From assembly GCF_001483745.1 (NCBI RefSeq), contig NZ_LQBL01000031.1, forward strand, positions 233,861-297,860: 64,000 nucleotides of DNA, given 5' to 3'. Both the position numbers and the translations under genes were made by a program. Each line of letters begins with the position of its first letter. The first letter of the stretch is position 1. The stretch is from Serinicoccus chungangensis (GTDB taxonomy: Bacteria > Actinomycetota > Actinomycetes > Actinomycetales > Dermatophilaceae). Of the stretch, positions 16,225-27,068 are shown in pieces. Under the pieces are notes generated by a model. The model did no database searches. It was given only the letters and a program-made list of their open reading frames with translations, and was not told the DNA's origin.

Positions 16225-16580
16225 TCCTCCTGCCCGCCGAGCGCCTGGGCGACGCGGAGGCGCACTTCGCCCAGGCGGGGTACGCCCTCACCACCGTCAC
16301 CACCCCGCCCGCCGGAGGGTTGCGGGAGACCCAGGCGCAGCTGGCGCACGCGCTCCGGCTGCCGGAGCCGGCCTCGACCAACCTGGACGCCATGGCCGAC
16401 ACGCTGCGCGACCTGCGCGACCTGTGGGACGGCCAGGAGGTGGCGCTGCTGTGGCAGGAGGCCGGGGCGTTGGCGGCCCGTGACGGGCGGGCGTGGTGGA
16501 TCCTGGCGGAGATCCTCGACGACGCCGACGCGCTCGCCGTGGTGGCCTTCGGGGCGGCGCGGACCTCCGGGCAGCCGTGA
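16221..16580 (+). CDS. Barstar-family ribonuclease inhibitor
   Basis: A 119-residue protein with the barstar fold signature: a central NLDAMADTLRDL helix (NWDAL-type in the family) and the later hydrophobic strand VALLWQEAG. Barstar blocks extracellular guanyl-specific RNases inside the producing cell. The gene begins with GTG overlapping the purB stop (GTGA) and ends overlapping the GTG of an RNase Sa-like gene, so inhibitor and nuclease are translationally coupled with the inhibitor made first. This order strongly supports an immunity role. Confidence 0.85.
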   Translation: MILLPAERLGDAEAHFAQAGYALTTVTTPPAGGLRETQAQLAHALRLPEPASTNLDAMADTLRDLRDLWDGQEVALLWQEAGALAARDGRAWWILAEILDDADALAVVAFGAARTSGQP

Positions 16581-17095
16581 CCCGGTCGCGGGTCGTCTCC
16601 GGCGCGGCCCTGGCGCTGCTCGCGGCCCTGCTGGTGTGGCTGGCGCTCGGCCGGGTCGGCGGGGAGGGGGACGCACCGGGAGCCACGGGCGAGCCGTCGG
16701 CAGGGACCGGCGAGCCCTCGGCGGGGATGGACGAGCCGGCTGGCGAGGGCGCACCGGCCGGCGGTGCCCGCGGCACGGACACCCGCGCCTGGGACGACGT
16801 CGACGCCTGCGCCGACGCGGTGCTGCCGCCCGAGCTCGAGCCGGTGGTCGACGACATCGAGGACGGTGGGCCCTACGCATACCCGGATCGGGACGGGTCC
16901 ACGTTCAGGAACCAGGAGGGTTTCCTGCCGCAGGAGGAGCGGGGGTACTACCGGGAGTTCACCGTCCAGACCCCTGGCCTCTCGCACCGGGGCGCGAAGC
17001 GGGTGGTCACGGGTGGGGACGAGGTCGACCCCGAGGTCTGGTACTACACCGACGACCACTACGAGAGCTTCTGCGAGTTCGCCCCGGCCGGGTGA
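16577..17095 (+). CDS. Secreted guanyl-specific ribonuclease (RNase Sa/barnase family)
   Basis: A 172-residue protein with an N-terminal signal or anchor helix (residues about 5-25), a Gly/Pro/Glu-rich linker (28-68) and a C-terminal nuclease domain of about 100 residues. The domain aligns with Streptomyces RNase Sa: LPPEL near the start, GYYREFTV with the catalytic Glu127, SHRGAKRVVTG with the Arg pair, and DDHYESF with catalytic His161. Cys78 and Cys166 match the RNase Sa disulfide. It cleaves RNA after G outside the cell. The upstream coupled barstar gene would protect the producer. Confidence 0.86.
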   Translation: MTRSRVVSGAALALLAALLVWLALGRVGGEGDAPGATGEPSAGTGEPSAGMDEPAGEGAPAGGARGTDTRAWDDVDACADAVLPPELEPVVDDIEDGGPYAYPDRDGSTFRNQEGFLPQEERGYYREFTVQTPGLSHRGAKRVVTGGDEVDPEVWYYTDDHYESFCEFAPAG

Positions 17096-17544
17096 GGCTG
17101 GTGACGCTGACGGGTGGTGGTCACGCTCCGTGTGTCAGCTCCCCCCGTGGGCCGCCGCTCTCGGCTCTCGTCACTCCCCTGCCGAACCAGGGCCCGCCAG
17201 GCGACATACGCGAGCGCGCCCGAGGCGGGCGTCCAGATGGCCCGCTCGAGAGCGGAGCGGGACATCGCGTTCGGGACGATGGCCACCGACATCAGCCCGG
17301 CCACCGCGGTGAGGACGCCGCGCCGCACCTGTGGCGGTGTCCGCTCGCTGGCGACGGTGACGGCCACACCGGCGTAGACCACCGTGGCCCCGGCGCTCAC
17401 CCATCTCAGCCGTCGTGGCAGCACCCCCTCGTGCTGGCCGCCGTAGCTCGCCCGGCCCCACGGCGCGCCCAGCGCCAGGGCCAGCTGGAACGCGGCCACC
17501 CCACCCAACCCCAGGGCAGTGACCGTCTGGTCTCGTGTCGACAT
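17059..17544 (-). CDS. Four-helix membrane protein of unknown function
   Basis: A 161-residue protein with about four hydrophobic segments (residues 8-28, 46-66, 77-97, 102-122) and a basic tail. Start at ATG 17544 is set by GAGGAGAGG just upstream. It resembles the small DUF-type integral membrane proteins common in Micrococcales, but I cannot name a family. It is convergent with the RNase gene and overlaps its last 37 bp. Confidence 0.7.
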   Translation of the reverse strand: MSTRDQTVTALGLGGVAAFQLALALGAPWGRASYGGQHEGVLPRRLRWVSAGATVVYAGVAVTVASERTPPQVRRGVLTAVAGLMSVAIVPNAMSRSALERAIWTPASGALAYVAWRALVRQGSDESRERRPTGGADTRSVTTTRQRHQPHPAGANSQKLS

Positions 17545-17704
17545 CGCCTCTCCTCTCGGCGTCCCCTCGACAGGCTCCGGCACGTGGCGGTCACCCGGCG
17601 GACTCGGGGACCGGGTGTCGCCCACCTCGCCGCGCTCCCGCCGGTCAGACTAGTGCCCCCCGCCCACCGGCCCCGGGCTTCCTGGCCACACCCCAGGGTC
17701 GTTC

Positions 17705-17895
17705 GCCGGAGACGTCACGATGAGTCACCCTCAGAATCAGCGCGCCACTGAGTCACCCCCCGGATCAACGAGCCACTCAGTCGCCTGGAGACGCAGTCCG
17801 CCGCTGAGTCGTCCTCCAACTCAGTGCGCCGGTGAGTCACGGGCTACATCAAGGGCGGACTGATTCGCGGGGTCACTCATCGTGACGTCTCCGGC
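17705..17895. mobile_element. Non-autonomous or collapsed insertion element with inverted termini and 28-bp repeats
   Basis: The ends are a perfect 21-bp inverted repeat (17705-17725 against 17875-17895; outer end GCCGGAGACGTC), extended to about 26 bp with one mismatch. Inside, five imperfect 28-bp units follow head to tail from 17719 to 17858, each starting with a variant of ACTGAGTCAC and ending in GCGCC. No transposase frame fits in the 191 bp. Multiple subterminal repeats are known from IS21- and IS481-type ends, so this may be both ends of an IS that has lost its centre. No clear target duplication is seen. Confidence 0.75.
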
Positions 17896-17960
17896 GGGGC
17901 ACGGGCGGGGGCGCCCCCCAGGCCGGCACGGGCGGGCGGGTGGAGTCTGCGGCCGAGAAG

Positions 17961-18524
17961 TCAGTCGTGGGCCGTGTACCGGGTCATCAGGACGCCACCG
18001 GGGAACGTCCTGGTCTCCACGAGGTCCAGGTGCACCCAGCTGTCCAGGGTCGCGAAGAACGGCGTGCCACCACCCACCAGGACCGGGGTGGTGGCCAGGA
18101 CGTACTCGTCGACGAGGCCGGCGCGCATCGCGGCGGCGGCGAGGGTGGCGCCCCCGATGTCCATCGGCCCGCCGTCCTCCTCCTTGAGCCGACGGATCTC
18201 GCTCATCGCGTCGCCGGTGACCAGCCTGGTGTTCCAGTCGACCGGGCACGTCGTGGAGGAGAAGACGACCTTCGGCATGGCCCGCCAGCGGCGCGCGTAC
18301 TCGCGGTGCTTCGGAGTGGCGCCGGGCTGCTGGTCCGCGGTCGGCCAGTGGGAGCTCATGTCCTCCCACAACCGGCGCCCGTAGAGCGCAAGCTCCGTCG
18401 CACCCACGCGGTCGGACCACCACTGGAACAGCTCGTCGCTCGGCTCGCTCCAGTCGAGGTCACCGTCCGGGCCGGCGACGTAGCCGTCCAGGCTCACATT
18501 CATGGCGAAGGTCAGCCTGCGCAC
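17961..18524 (-). CDS. Dihydrofolate reductase/RibD C-terminal-like oxidoreductase
   Basis: A 187-residue protein matching the RibD C-terminal family of NADPH reductases: N-terminal RRLTFAMNVSLDGYVAGPDGD, GRRLWEDM in the middle, and DIGGATLAAAAMRAGLVDEYVLATTPVLVGGGTPFF toward the end. Members of this family are single-domain and their substrates are mostly unknown. GTG at 18524 follows GGAGAGG at a good distance; upstream codons lack one. Confidence 0.82.
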   Translation of the reverse strand: MRRLTFAMNVSLDGYVAGPDGDLDWSEPSDELFQWWSDRVGATELALYGRRLWEDMSSHWPTADQQPGATPKHREYARRWRAMPKVVFSSTTCPVDWNTRLVTGDAMSEIRRLKEEDGGPMDIGGATLAAAAMRAGLVDEYVLATTPVLVGGGTPFFATLDSWVHLDLVETRTFPGGVLMTRYTAHD

Positions 18525-18706
18525 GGCGGTCCACCTCTCCTCGAGCCGGTTCTCTAGTGCACCAGACCACGGTGGTCCGCCATTCTCATCGCCGCGACAC
18601 CGATGAGTGCAGCACACCGACGCGGTCACACCTGACGACCCCGGCCGGCCACCGAAGACCTCGGCGGCACACAGGCCGACGATCGGCGGCGTGCGAAGGA
18701 GAACCC

Positions 18707-19594
18707 ATGCTGCAGCGCGTCACGGACGACGTCCTGGTCCACCAGAGCGAGCTGCTCCGCAACAACACCGTGGTGGTGCGCGGACCTTCCGGGGTCCTGC
18801 TCGTGGACCCGGGGGTCACCGACACCGAGCTGCGCGAGCTCGCCCAGGACCTCCGTGAGCTCGGCGACCAGGTGACGGCAGGCTTCGCGACCCACCCCGA
18901 CTGGGACCACGTGCTCTGGCACCCCGACCTCGGTGAGGCACCCCGGTTCGGCACGGCCCGGTGCGCCGAGTCTCTGCGCGAGCTGCGCGCACAGCCGGAC
19001 TGGCGGACCCGGGTGCGGGAGGGTCTGCCCCCCGAGATCGTCGACGAGGTGCCGCTCGAGCCCTTCGGCCTCGTCACTGGACTGCCCCAGGGCGCCATCG
19101 AGCTGCCGTGGGAGGGGCCGGCGGTGAGAGTCCTCGAGCACCCGGCGCACTCCCCCGGCCACGCGGCTCTGCTCGTCGTCGCCAGCCGCGTCCTCGTCGT
19201 CGGCGACATGCTGTCCGACGTCTTCGTGCCCATGCTCGACGAGGCCCGCGAGGGCAGCGACCCGGTCGAGGACCACCTCGCCGGGCTGCGGGTGCTGGAG
19301 TCCGTCGCGGACGACGTCGACGTCGTCGTCCCGGGGCACGGGTCGGTCGCCCGCGGACCCCAGGTGCGAGCTCGTATCGACCTCGACCGGGCCTACCTGC
19401 ACGCCCTGCGCGAGGGGCTGGAACCCGACGACCCGCGGATCGGCCCCGACGTGCCCGCGGGCTGGGAGTGGGTCCGCGACATCCACACAGGCCAGGCGCG
19501 GGGCGTCGCGCAGCGCCGCGCCGCCGCAGGGTCGGCCGGCGAGGGACCAGCGGCCGGCGAGGGACCGGCGGCCGGGGAGGCGTCAGCCCGGTAG
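18707..19594 (+). CDS. Metallo-beta-lactamase-fold hydrolase
   Basis: A 295-residue soluble protein. The metal motif reads THPDWDHVLWH (a variant of HxHxDH with Asp at the second position), HPAHSPGHAALLV gives the next His ligand, VVGDMLSDVFVP the bridging Asp and PGHG the last His. The C-terminus ends in a low-complexity GEGPAAGEGPAAGE tail. ATG at 18707 follows AAGGAG. The substrate is unknown; relatives act as lactonases, thioesterases or phosphodiesterases. Confidence 0.82.
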   Translation: MLQRVTDDVLVHQSELLRNNTVVVRGPSGVLLVDPGVTDTELRELAQDLRELGDQVTAGFATHPDWDHVLWHPDLGEAPRFGTARCAESLRELRAQPDWRTRVREGLPPEIVDEVPLEPFGLVTGLPQGAIELPWEGPAVRVLEHPAHSPGHAALLVVASRVLVVGDMLSDVFVPMLDEAREGSDPVEDHLAGLRVLESVADDVDVVVPGHGSVARGPQVRARIDLDRAYLHALREGLEPDDPRIGPDVPAGWEWVRDIHTGQARGVAQRRAAAGSAGEGPAAGEGPAAGEASAR

Positions 19595-20266
19595 CTGCTC
19601 GCGCAGCGTGACGACCTCGAGCGCCACCGCCCCGGGGTCGACGAGGAAGTGCAGGTGGCCGCCGGTCATCGTGCGGCGCGGCCACCCCCGGCTGCGTGCG
19701 GCGGCGAGCTCGTCGGCATACGTCGACCCGAAGGCGAGGTATGCCTGTGGCCACGCCGTCCACCCGCTCGGCGGGGCCATCTCGGTGTCGAAGTAGGACA
19801 GCGGCAGCCGAGGGCACTCCTCGTCGATCTCCGGGAACCGGTCGGCCGGGACGACCTGGTCGACGACCTCTCGCGGCCACCAGCGGGTCCAGGGCGGCAG
19901 CAGGCCGTCGGCGTCGGCGAGCCCGGCGAGGTGCTCGCGGAAGCGTGCCGGGGCCAGCGGCGCCGGGCCGGCCTCCGGCGGCAGGGCTGCGTGCATGAAC
20001 GCGATGCCGACGCGCTCGCGGCCCGCGGTCGGCGCCGCGGCCCTGACGGCGGGAGCCAGGTACCCCGCGTTGCTGTGGGCCAGCATGGTCGTGCCGGGCT
20101 CCACCAACCCGGCCCACTCCCGGACGAGGGCGTGCGGATCGAGCCCCGGGCCGGCCTCCACCGGCGCGATCCCGACCCGGACCCCGGTCTGCTCCAGCGC
20201 ACGGGCCAGACCGGCATAGGCCGAGGTCGGCAGCAGCGGGCTCGGCAGGAGGAGAATGGTCGCCAC
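19583..20266 (-). CDS. Small alpha/beta-hydrolase-like protein
   Basis: A 227-residue protein starting with a hydrophobic strand (VATILLLPSPLLPTSAYAGLARALEQTG) and containing TTMLAHSNAGYLAP, which resembles the nucleophile elbow GHSxGG of alpha/beta hydrolases with Ser as nucleophile. GGHLHFLVDP near the end supplies a His. I assign the fold by eye with moderate confidence and no substrate. GTG at 20266 is chosen because TAGGGT lies 7 nt upstream. It is convergent with, and overlaps by 12 bp, the metallo-beta-lactamase-fold gene. Confidence 0.68.
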   Translation of the reverse strand: MATILLLPSPLLPTSAYAGLARALEQTGVRVGIAPVEAGPGLDPHALVREWAGLVEPGTTMLAHSNAGYLAPAVRAAAPTAGRERVGIAFMHAALPPEAGPAPLAPARFREHLAGLADADGLLPPWTRWWPREVVDQVVPADRFPEIDEECPRLPLSYFDTEMAPPSGWTAWPQAYLAFGSTYADELAAARSRGWPRRTMTGGHLHFLVDPGAVALEVVTLREQLPG

Positions 20267-20273
20267 GAGGCCG

Positions 20274-20279
20274 ACCCTA
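20274..20279 (-). promoter_or_regulatory. -10 element of a leaderless promoter for the hydrolase-like gene
   Basis: TAGGGT on the minus strand lies 7 nt before the GTG at 20266 and no Shine-Dalgarno is visible. Confidence 0.5.
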
Positions 20280-20332
20280 CGGCGCGTCCAGCCAGGGATC
20301 CTCGTGCACATCCCGGGACGGGCCAGGACGAA

Positions 20333-20352
20333 ATACCCTCAGGGGGTATGCT
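20333..20352 (+). promoter_or_regulatory. CsoR operator overlapping the leaderless csoR promoter
   Basis: ATACCC-N5-GGGTAT (20333-20349) is the classic copper operator half-site pair recognised by CsoR. Its right half merges into TATGCT (20347-20352), a -10 hexamer placed exactly 6 nt before the csoR ATG. CsoR bound here would cover the -10, giving copper-inducible autoregulation of the csoR-copZ-copA unit. Confidence 0.88.
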
Positions 20353-20358
20353 GTTGGC

Positions 20359-20646
20359 ATGGCTGTGAACGGATACACCGGGTCCAAGGAGGACTACCTC
20401 AAGCGGCTGCGCCGTATCGAGGGCCAGGTGCGCGGCATCGCCCGCATGGTCGAGGACGACACCTACTGCATCGACGTGCTCACCCAGGTGAGCGCGGCCA
20501 CCAAGGCGCTGCAGGCGGTGAGCCTCGGCCTGCTCGAGGACCACATCGGCCACTGCGTCGTCGACGCGGCCGCCGAGTCCGAGGAGGCCAAGGACGAGAA
20601 GGTCCGCGAGGCCTCCGCGGCTATCGCCCGGCTCGTCCGCAGCTGA
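20359..20646 (+). CDS. csoR: Copper-sensing transcriptional repressor CsoR
   Basis: A 95-residue all-helical tetrameric repressor. The Cu(I) ligands Cys37 (DDTYCIDVLTQ), His62 and Cys66 (EDHIGHCV) match C36/H61/C65 of the M. tuberculosis protein, so it should sense copper rather than formaldehyde or nickel. It binds its own promoter without copper and releases with it. The start ATG at 20359 is confirmed by leaderless promoter spacing. copZ and copA follow on the same strand. Confidence 0.93.
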   Translation: MAVNGYTGSKEDYLKRLRRIEGQVRGIARMVEDDTYCIDVLTQVSAATKALQAVSLGLLEDHIGHCVVDAAAESEEAKDEKVREASAAIARLVRS

Positions 20647-20709
20647 CCCAGCACCCACTCAGGGGCCGGGCCTAGTGTGCCGGCCGCACCGCATACCGAG
20701 GAGAGCACC

Positions 20710-20949
20710 ATGACCGACACCCCGCTGCAGAACCAGACCACCAAGGTGGTCGTCTCCGGCATGACCTGCGAGCACTGCGTAGCCTCCGTCACCGAGGAGC
20801 TGCAGGAGATCGAGAACGTCCTGGAGGTCCGCGTCGAGGACCTCGTCAAGGGCGGCGAGACCGACGTCTTCGTCGTCTCCGACGGCCCGCTCGACCTCGG
20901 CGCCGCGCGGGCGGCCGTCGAGGAGGCCGGATACACCGCCAGCGCCTGA
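20710..20949 (+). CDS. copZ: CopZ-like copper chaperone
   Basis: A 79-residue single heavy-metal-associated domain with the copper site GMTCEHC (Cys20, Cys23). It would carry Cu(I) to the CopA ATPase encoded 31 bp downstream. ATG at 20710 is preceded by GAGGAGAG. The domain contains an acidic insertion (VEDLVKGGETDVFVVSDGP) typical of actinobacterial members. Confidence 0.9.
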   Translation: MTDTPLQNQTTKVVVSGMTCEHCVASVTEELQEIENVLEVRVEDLVKGGETDVFVVSDGPLDLGAARAAVEEAGYTASA

Positions 20950-20980
20950 CCCTGCCCCACCCACGCTCCAGGAAGAACCG

Positions 20981-23196
<2,216 letters not shown>

Positions 23197-23200
<4 letters not shown>

Positions 23201-24555
23201 CGCGACCCGGTCGTGGTGGGCACCCAGCCGGGCGGGGCGCCGTCGCCGACGTCCCACCGCTCGTCGATCGACCAGGTCTGGCCGTCGGTCGTCAGCGTCG
23301 CCCAGGTGTCCCGCTCGTCGGGGTCGGCCGTGGGTCCCAGGCGCAGCCCGACCAGCGCGCCCTCGGTGGTCTCCTCGACGACCTCCACGCACGGGAACTC
23401 GCCGGTCGGCTCGTCCTCGCACAGGTCCAGGTACGCGCCGGCGGGCAGCTCCGCCTCCCAGAGCAGCCAGGCCGCCTCCCAGGCGTCGTAGGCGATCACC
23501 CCGTCCTCGTCGCCGCCCGGGGTGGACCCGTCGGACCCCTGGCCCCCGGGGTCGTCCCCGACCCACACCTCGTCGCCGAACGGCCCCGAGCCCTCACCGA
23601 ACCCCTCCTCCAGCCCCGCACCCTCCGGACCCACCGCTGGCGGAGCCGGCACCACCGTGCCGTCCTGCGGTGGCGGCTCGGAGCCGGCGACCGGTGCGCC
23701 GGCACCGGCGGCCTCGGCGTCCGCGTCGCGGGTGTCGACGGTCACCAGCGGCTCCCCGGACGCGTGCAGGTCGCCCCAGTAGCGGTCGAAGAGTTCCAGA
23801 CCGGTGTCGCTCGGCGCTGCCCCCTGGTGCTCGGCGACCCACTCGATCGAGGCCAGCACGTCGTCCAGCGCGGCGTCGTCGGGGTCGGCGTCGCGCAGGG
23901 TGAGCACGGCGGCGCCGTCCCCGGAGATCTGCAGCACGGGGTCCCCGGCGAGGAAGGACTCCGGCCCCTGGGAGGCGAAGCAGTAGATGGCCGTCAGCCG
24001 GGTGCCGGGCTCCAGCCACGTCGGGTCACCGTGCACACCGGTGGGAGCGGTCCAGCCGTACCCGCACTCGCTGAGGCTGCCCGACCCCTGCCCGGACGTC
24101 GTGAACACGTCGACGTCGAGCTCGTCGAAGCCGCGGCTGCTGGTCAGATCGAGCGCCCGGTCGCCCACGACCTCGAGGTCGAACACCGCGGCCACCCCCA
24201 GGAACTCCGGGTTGGCCTCGTTGCCGGTCAGCTGGCGCACCGTGCGGCCGCCCCGGTAGGTGATGCGGAGGTGGTCGGAGACGAAGGTGGTCCCCGCTCC
24301 CGCGAGGGCCGTCGGGTCGCCCGGGCACCCCGGCGCCTCGCCCGTCGTGCAGCGCTCCTCGAGGGACAACGGGTACTCACCGCCGGCGGCCACGTCCAGG
24401 TCCGCCACGTCGGCGGCCGGTGCGGCGTCGCCGGAGTGGACGACGACGACATTCTCGTCGGCCACGTCCTCACCACCCTGCCCGCAGGCCCCCAGGACGA
24501 GGAGCGGCACCAGCGCGACCGCTCCCCCGCGGCGCGACGACAGCTTCGGACGCAC
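23197..24555 (-). CDS. Secreted lipoprotein of unknown function
   Basis: A 452-residue protein with a lipoprotein signal peptide: basic start, hydrophobic core and lipobox LVLGAC. The body is acidic and contains several cysteines and a long Gly/Pro/Asp-rich linker (about residues 270-345). The C-terminal part is a compact domain with CEDEPTGEFPCVEVVEE. I choose GTG at 24555 because GGAGGAG lies at ideal distance; the GTG at 24570 lies within or upstream of that site. No family is recognised. It faces copA but nothing in the sequence ties it to copper. Confidence 0.72.
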
Positions 24556-24684
24556 GGTGCTCTCCTCCACGACGGGGGCGTTGCGCGCACACGTTAGCGG
24601 CGTTCTTGACCGCCTGACAAGGATCTCTTGACGATTCCTTGACCCAGTCGCGAGGGTCGGGAGCCGGCGGCCGGCCGCAGGACC

Positions 24685-25341
24685 TCAGATGGTGGAAGGC
24701 CCCTGGGGCGTCTCGAAGGAGACCTCGACCAGGCACGGGCAGTCGTCGTCCTCGAGGAAGCCGAACTCGATCTCGCTCTCGAACGAGCCCTCGGGCTCGC
24801 CGGTCAGGCCCAACCACTCGCGCACCTCGGGGAAGTCCCCGCCGATGGTGAGCCCGGTCAGCCGGGTCGCCGACGCCGCCAGCCGGGAGGGGTGGTGCTC
24901 CACGTCGGACTCCCAGCGCACGAAGAACGGGCGGTTGCCGTGGTCGATGACATTCTTGACGCCGATCTGCCGCCACCGCAGCTGCACGCCCTCGGGGGTG
25001 TGCCGGTGCCCCTCGACCGAGGGCCGCCCCAGGCGCTCCTCGACCGGGGCGAGGTCGTCGACGGCGACGACCCAGGCCATCCAGCCCCCGCCGGCGGCGG
25101 AACGGGCGCGGACGGCCTGGCCGAACGGCGCCTTGTCCGAGGCCGGGTGGTCGAGCACCTCGACGACCTCGACGTAGCGCTCGTCGGCGAGCGGGAGGAT
25201 GACGTTGCGGGTGCCGAAGCGCGGGTGCACCCCACCGTCGTGCGGAGTGACCTCGAGCTGCGCCGCCAGGCGCTGCGCCGTGGCCTGGAGCCCTTCCGGG
25301 CCGGCCGCATAACTCACGTGGTCGATACGCATGGCGCTCAT
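24685..25341 (-). CDS. Glyoxalase-like (VOC superfamily) domain protein
   Basis: A protein of about 218 residues. It begins MRIDHVSYAAGPEGL, a typical first strand of the glyoxalase-like fold, and has two beta-alpha-beta modules: the first with FGTRNVILPLADERYVEVVEVL, the second with IGGDFPEVREWL and a C-terminal FETPQGP. Metal ligands are plausible (His in the first strand, Glu in YVEVVEVL) but the substrate is unknown. Start may be ATG 25341 or ATG 25332; neither has a ribosome-binding site. Confidence 0.8.
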   Translation of the reverse strand: MSAMRIDHVSYAAGPEGLQATAQRLAAQLEVTPHDGGVHPRFGTRNVILPLADERYVEVVEVLDHPASDKAPFGQAVRARSAAGGGWMAWVVAVDDLAPVEERLGRPSVEGHRHTPEGVQLRWRQIGVKNVIDHGNRPFFVRWESDVEHHPSRLAASATRLTGLTIGGDFPEVREWLGLTGEPEGSFESEIEFGFLEDDDCPCLVEVSFETPQGPSTI

Positions 25342-25367
25342 CGTGACACACCCGTGTTTCGGGGAGG

Positions 25368-26168
25368 TCATCGACCTCGACCCCGTTGCCGGACCGCCTC
25401 GTAGACGATGATCGCGGCCGAGGTCGCGACGTTGAGGGAGTTGACGCGACCGGCCATGGGGATGCGCACCCGGTGCGTGGCCCGCCCGAGGACCAGGTCG
25501 GTGAGGCCGGTCTTCTCGGTGCCGACCGCGATCGCGACGGGTCCGCGGTAGTCCACGGAGGTGTGCAGCGCATCGGTGTCGGGGGTGGCCGCGACCAGAG
25601 GTATGCCGTGCCCGTCCAGCCAGTCCAGGGTCGCCTCCGTGCCTTCCGCGGCGACGGGCACGGAGAAGACGGTGCCCTTGGAGGCCCGGACCGTGTTGGG
25701 GTTGCCCCAGTCGGTCACCGGGTCGGCCGCGACCACCGCGTCCACCCCGGCGGCCTCGGCGGTGCGCAGCACGGCCCCCAGGTTGCCCGGCTTCTCCACC
25801 CCCTCGCAGACGAGCACGAGCGCGTCCGGCGGCAGGGTGAGCTCTGCGGGCCGGCGCCGCGTGGTCGGCACGACCGCGAGCACCCCGTCCGGGCCCTCGC
25901 GGTAGGCCGCCTTCTCGAAGGCCGCGCGGGAGGCCTGCACCGTCTCCACGGCCAGCTCGTCGGCCCGGGCCAGCACCTCGTCGAGCACGCCGTCGGCCAT
26001 GAGCTCGGGACAGACCAGCACCAGCTCGGGGACGACCCCGGCCTCCAGGGCCAGGCTGAGCTCCTCGTGCCCCTCCACGACCGTGCGGCGCTCCGCCTCG
26101 CGGGTCCGTCGCCGCCGCAGGCCCACGACGGCCTTGATCCGCGGGTTGGCAGGCGAGGTGATGAGCAC
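25368..26168 (-). CDS. TrmH/SpoU-family RNA 2'-O-methyltransferase
   Basis: A 266-residue enzyme of the SPOUT superfamily. An N-terminal RNA-binding region (ITSPANPRIKAVVGL...VVEGHEEL) precedes the trefoil-knot methyltransferase with its three motifs: EKPGNLGAVLRTA, IAVGTEKTGL and IPMAGRVNSLNVATSAAIIVYE. It should methylate a ribose in rRNA or tRNA using S-adenosylmethionine; the exact site is not readable. GTG at 26168 lies 2 bp after the HAD gene stop, so both are one operon. Confidence 0.9.
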   Translation of the reverse strand: MLITSPANPRIKAVVGLRRRRTREAERRTVVEGHEELSLALEAGVVPELVLVCPELMADGVLDEVLARADELAVETVQASRAAFEKAAYREGPDGVLAVVPTTRRRPAELTLPPDALVLVCEGVEKPGNLGAVLRTAEAAGVDAVVAADPVTDWGNPNTVRASKGTVFSVPVAAEGTEATLDWLDGHGIPLVAATPDTDALHTSVDYRGPVAIAVGTEKTGLTDLVLGRATHRVRIPMAGRVNSLNVATSAAIIVYEAVRQRGRGR

Positions 26169-26170
26169 GC

Positions 26171-27022
26171 TCAGACCAGCTCGGCGAGGACCTCGTCGAG
26201 GGCGTCGGCCAGACCGTCCTCCTCTACCGCACCGGTGGTGCGGTCCGCGACCCGGAGCACCTCGTCGGGAGCCTGACCCATGGCATACCCCACGGCGGCC
26301 CAGTGCAGCATCTCCAGGTCGTTGCGCTGGTCGCCGACCGCTACCGTGCGGTGCGGCTGCACGCCGAGCCGGCGGCGCACGAGCTCCAGCGCGGACGCCT
26401 TGGACACGCCCTCGGGCGCGAGGTCGAGCCAGGCGCTGTAGCCCACGGCGTAGGACACCCCGTGCAGACCGATGCGTTCCACCAGCGCGGTGAAGTCGGC
26501 CGAGCTGAGCGTGGGCTCGCGGAAGGTCACCCGGGTCGCGGGCCGGGCGGCGAGCTCCTCGACGGGCACCACCCGCTCCTCGCCCCACAGCTCACCGGGC
26601 GGGAAGGGAGTGCTCACCTTGAAGCCCACCCCGATCTCCTCCACCGCGACCAGCGCGGAGGGCAGGTGGGTGTGCACGAGGGCGATGGCCGGGGCGGGGT
26701 CGAAGGTCACCATGTCGACGAGCTCGTAGCCCTCGTCCATCTGCGGCGCCGCGCTGATCGTCACCGCCCCGTTGGAGCAGACGGCAGGACGCCCCGCCGT
26801 GCTGAGCCCCAGCTGGTCCATGACCGGCAGGGTCGAGAGCACCGATCGTCCGGTGGCGATCATCACGGTGACGTGCGGCAGGGCCGCCAGGGCCTGGACC
26901 GTCTCGCGCACCCGCGGGGCGAGGTAGCCGTCGTGGTGGACGATGGTGCCGTCGACGTCCAGCGCCACGAGCAGCGGGGACGCGGTGGCGGAGGCGGGGT
27001 CGAACTGCTCGGGGTCGCTCAC
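26171..27022 (-). CDS. HAD-superfamily phosphatase, Cof type
   Basis: A 283-residue cytoplasmic phosphatase. DVDGTIV near residue 22 holds the nucleophile Asp, ATGRS is motif II, and VAVGDQRNDLEML is the motif IV Asp cluster. The Cof-type cap domain fills the middle. Cof-type members hydrolyse sugar phosphates, pyridoxal phosphate or nucleotides. The GTG start at 27022 has TAGGCT 6 nt upstream, so it is probably leaderless. It leads the two-gene operon with the RNA methyltransferase. Confidence 0.87.
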   Translation of the reverse strand: MSDPEQFDPASATASPLLVALDVDGTIVHHDGYLAPRVRETVQALAALPHVTVMIATGRSVLSTLPVMDQLGLSTAGRPAVCSNGAVTISAAPQMDEGYELVDMVTFDPAPAIALVHTHLPSALVAVEEIGVGFKVSTPFPPGELWGEERVVPVEELAARPATRVTFREPTLSSADFTALVERIGLHGVSYAVGYSAWLDLAPEGVSKASALELVRRRLGVQPHRTVAVGDQRNDLEMLHWAAVGYAMGQAPDEVLRVADRTTGAVEEDGLADALDEVLAELV

Positions 27023-27028
27023 CCGGCC

Positions 27029-27034
27029 AGCCTA
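27029..27034 (-). promoter_or_regulatory. -10 element of a leaderless promoter for the HAD gene
   Basis: TAGGCT on the minus strand, 6 nt before GTG 27022; no Shine-Dalgarno. Confidence 0.55.
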
Positions 27035-27068
27035 GCCACCCGCCCCCGCCGTCCCCGGCGGAGCCTGG

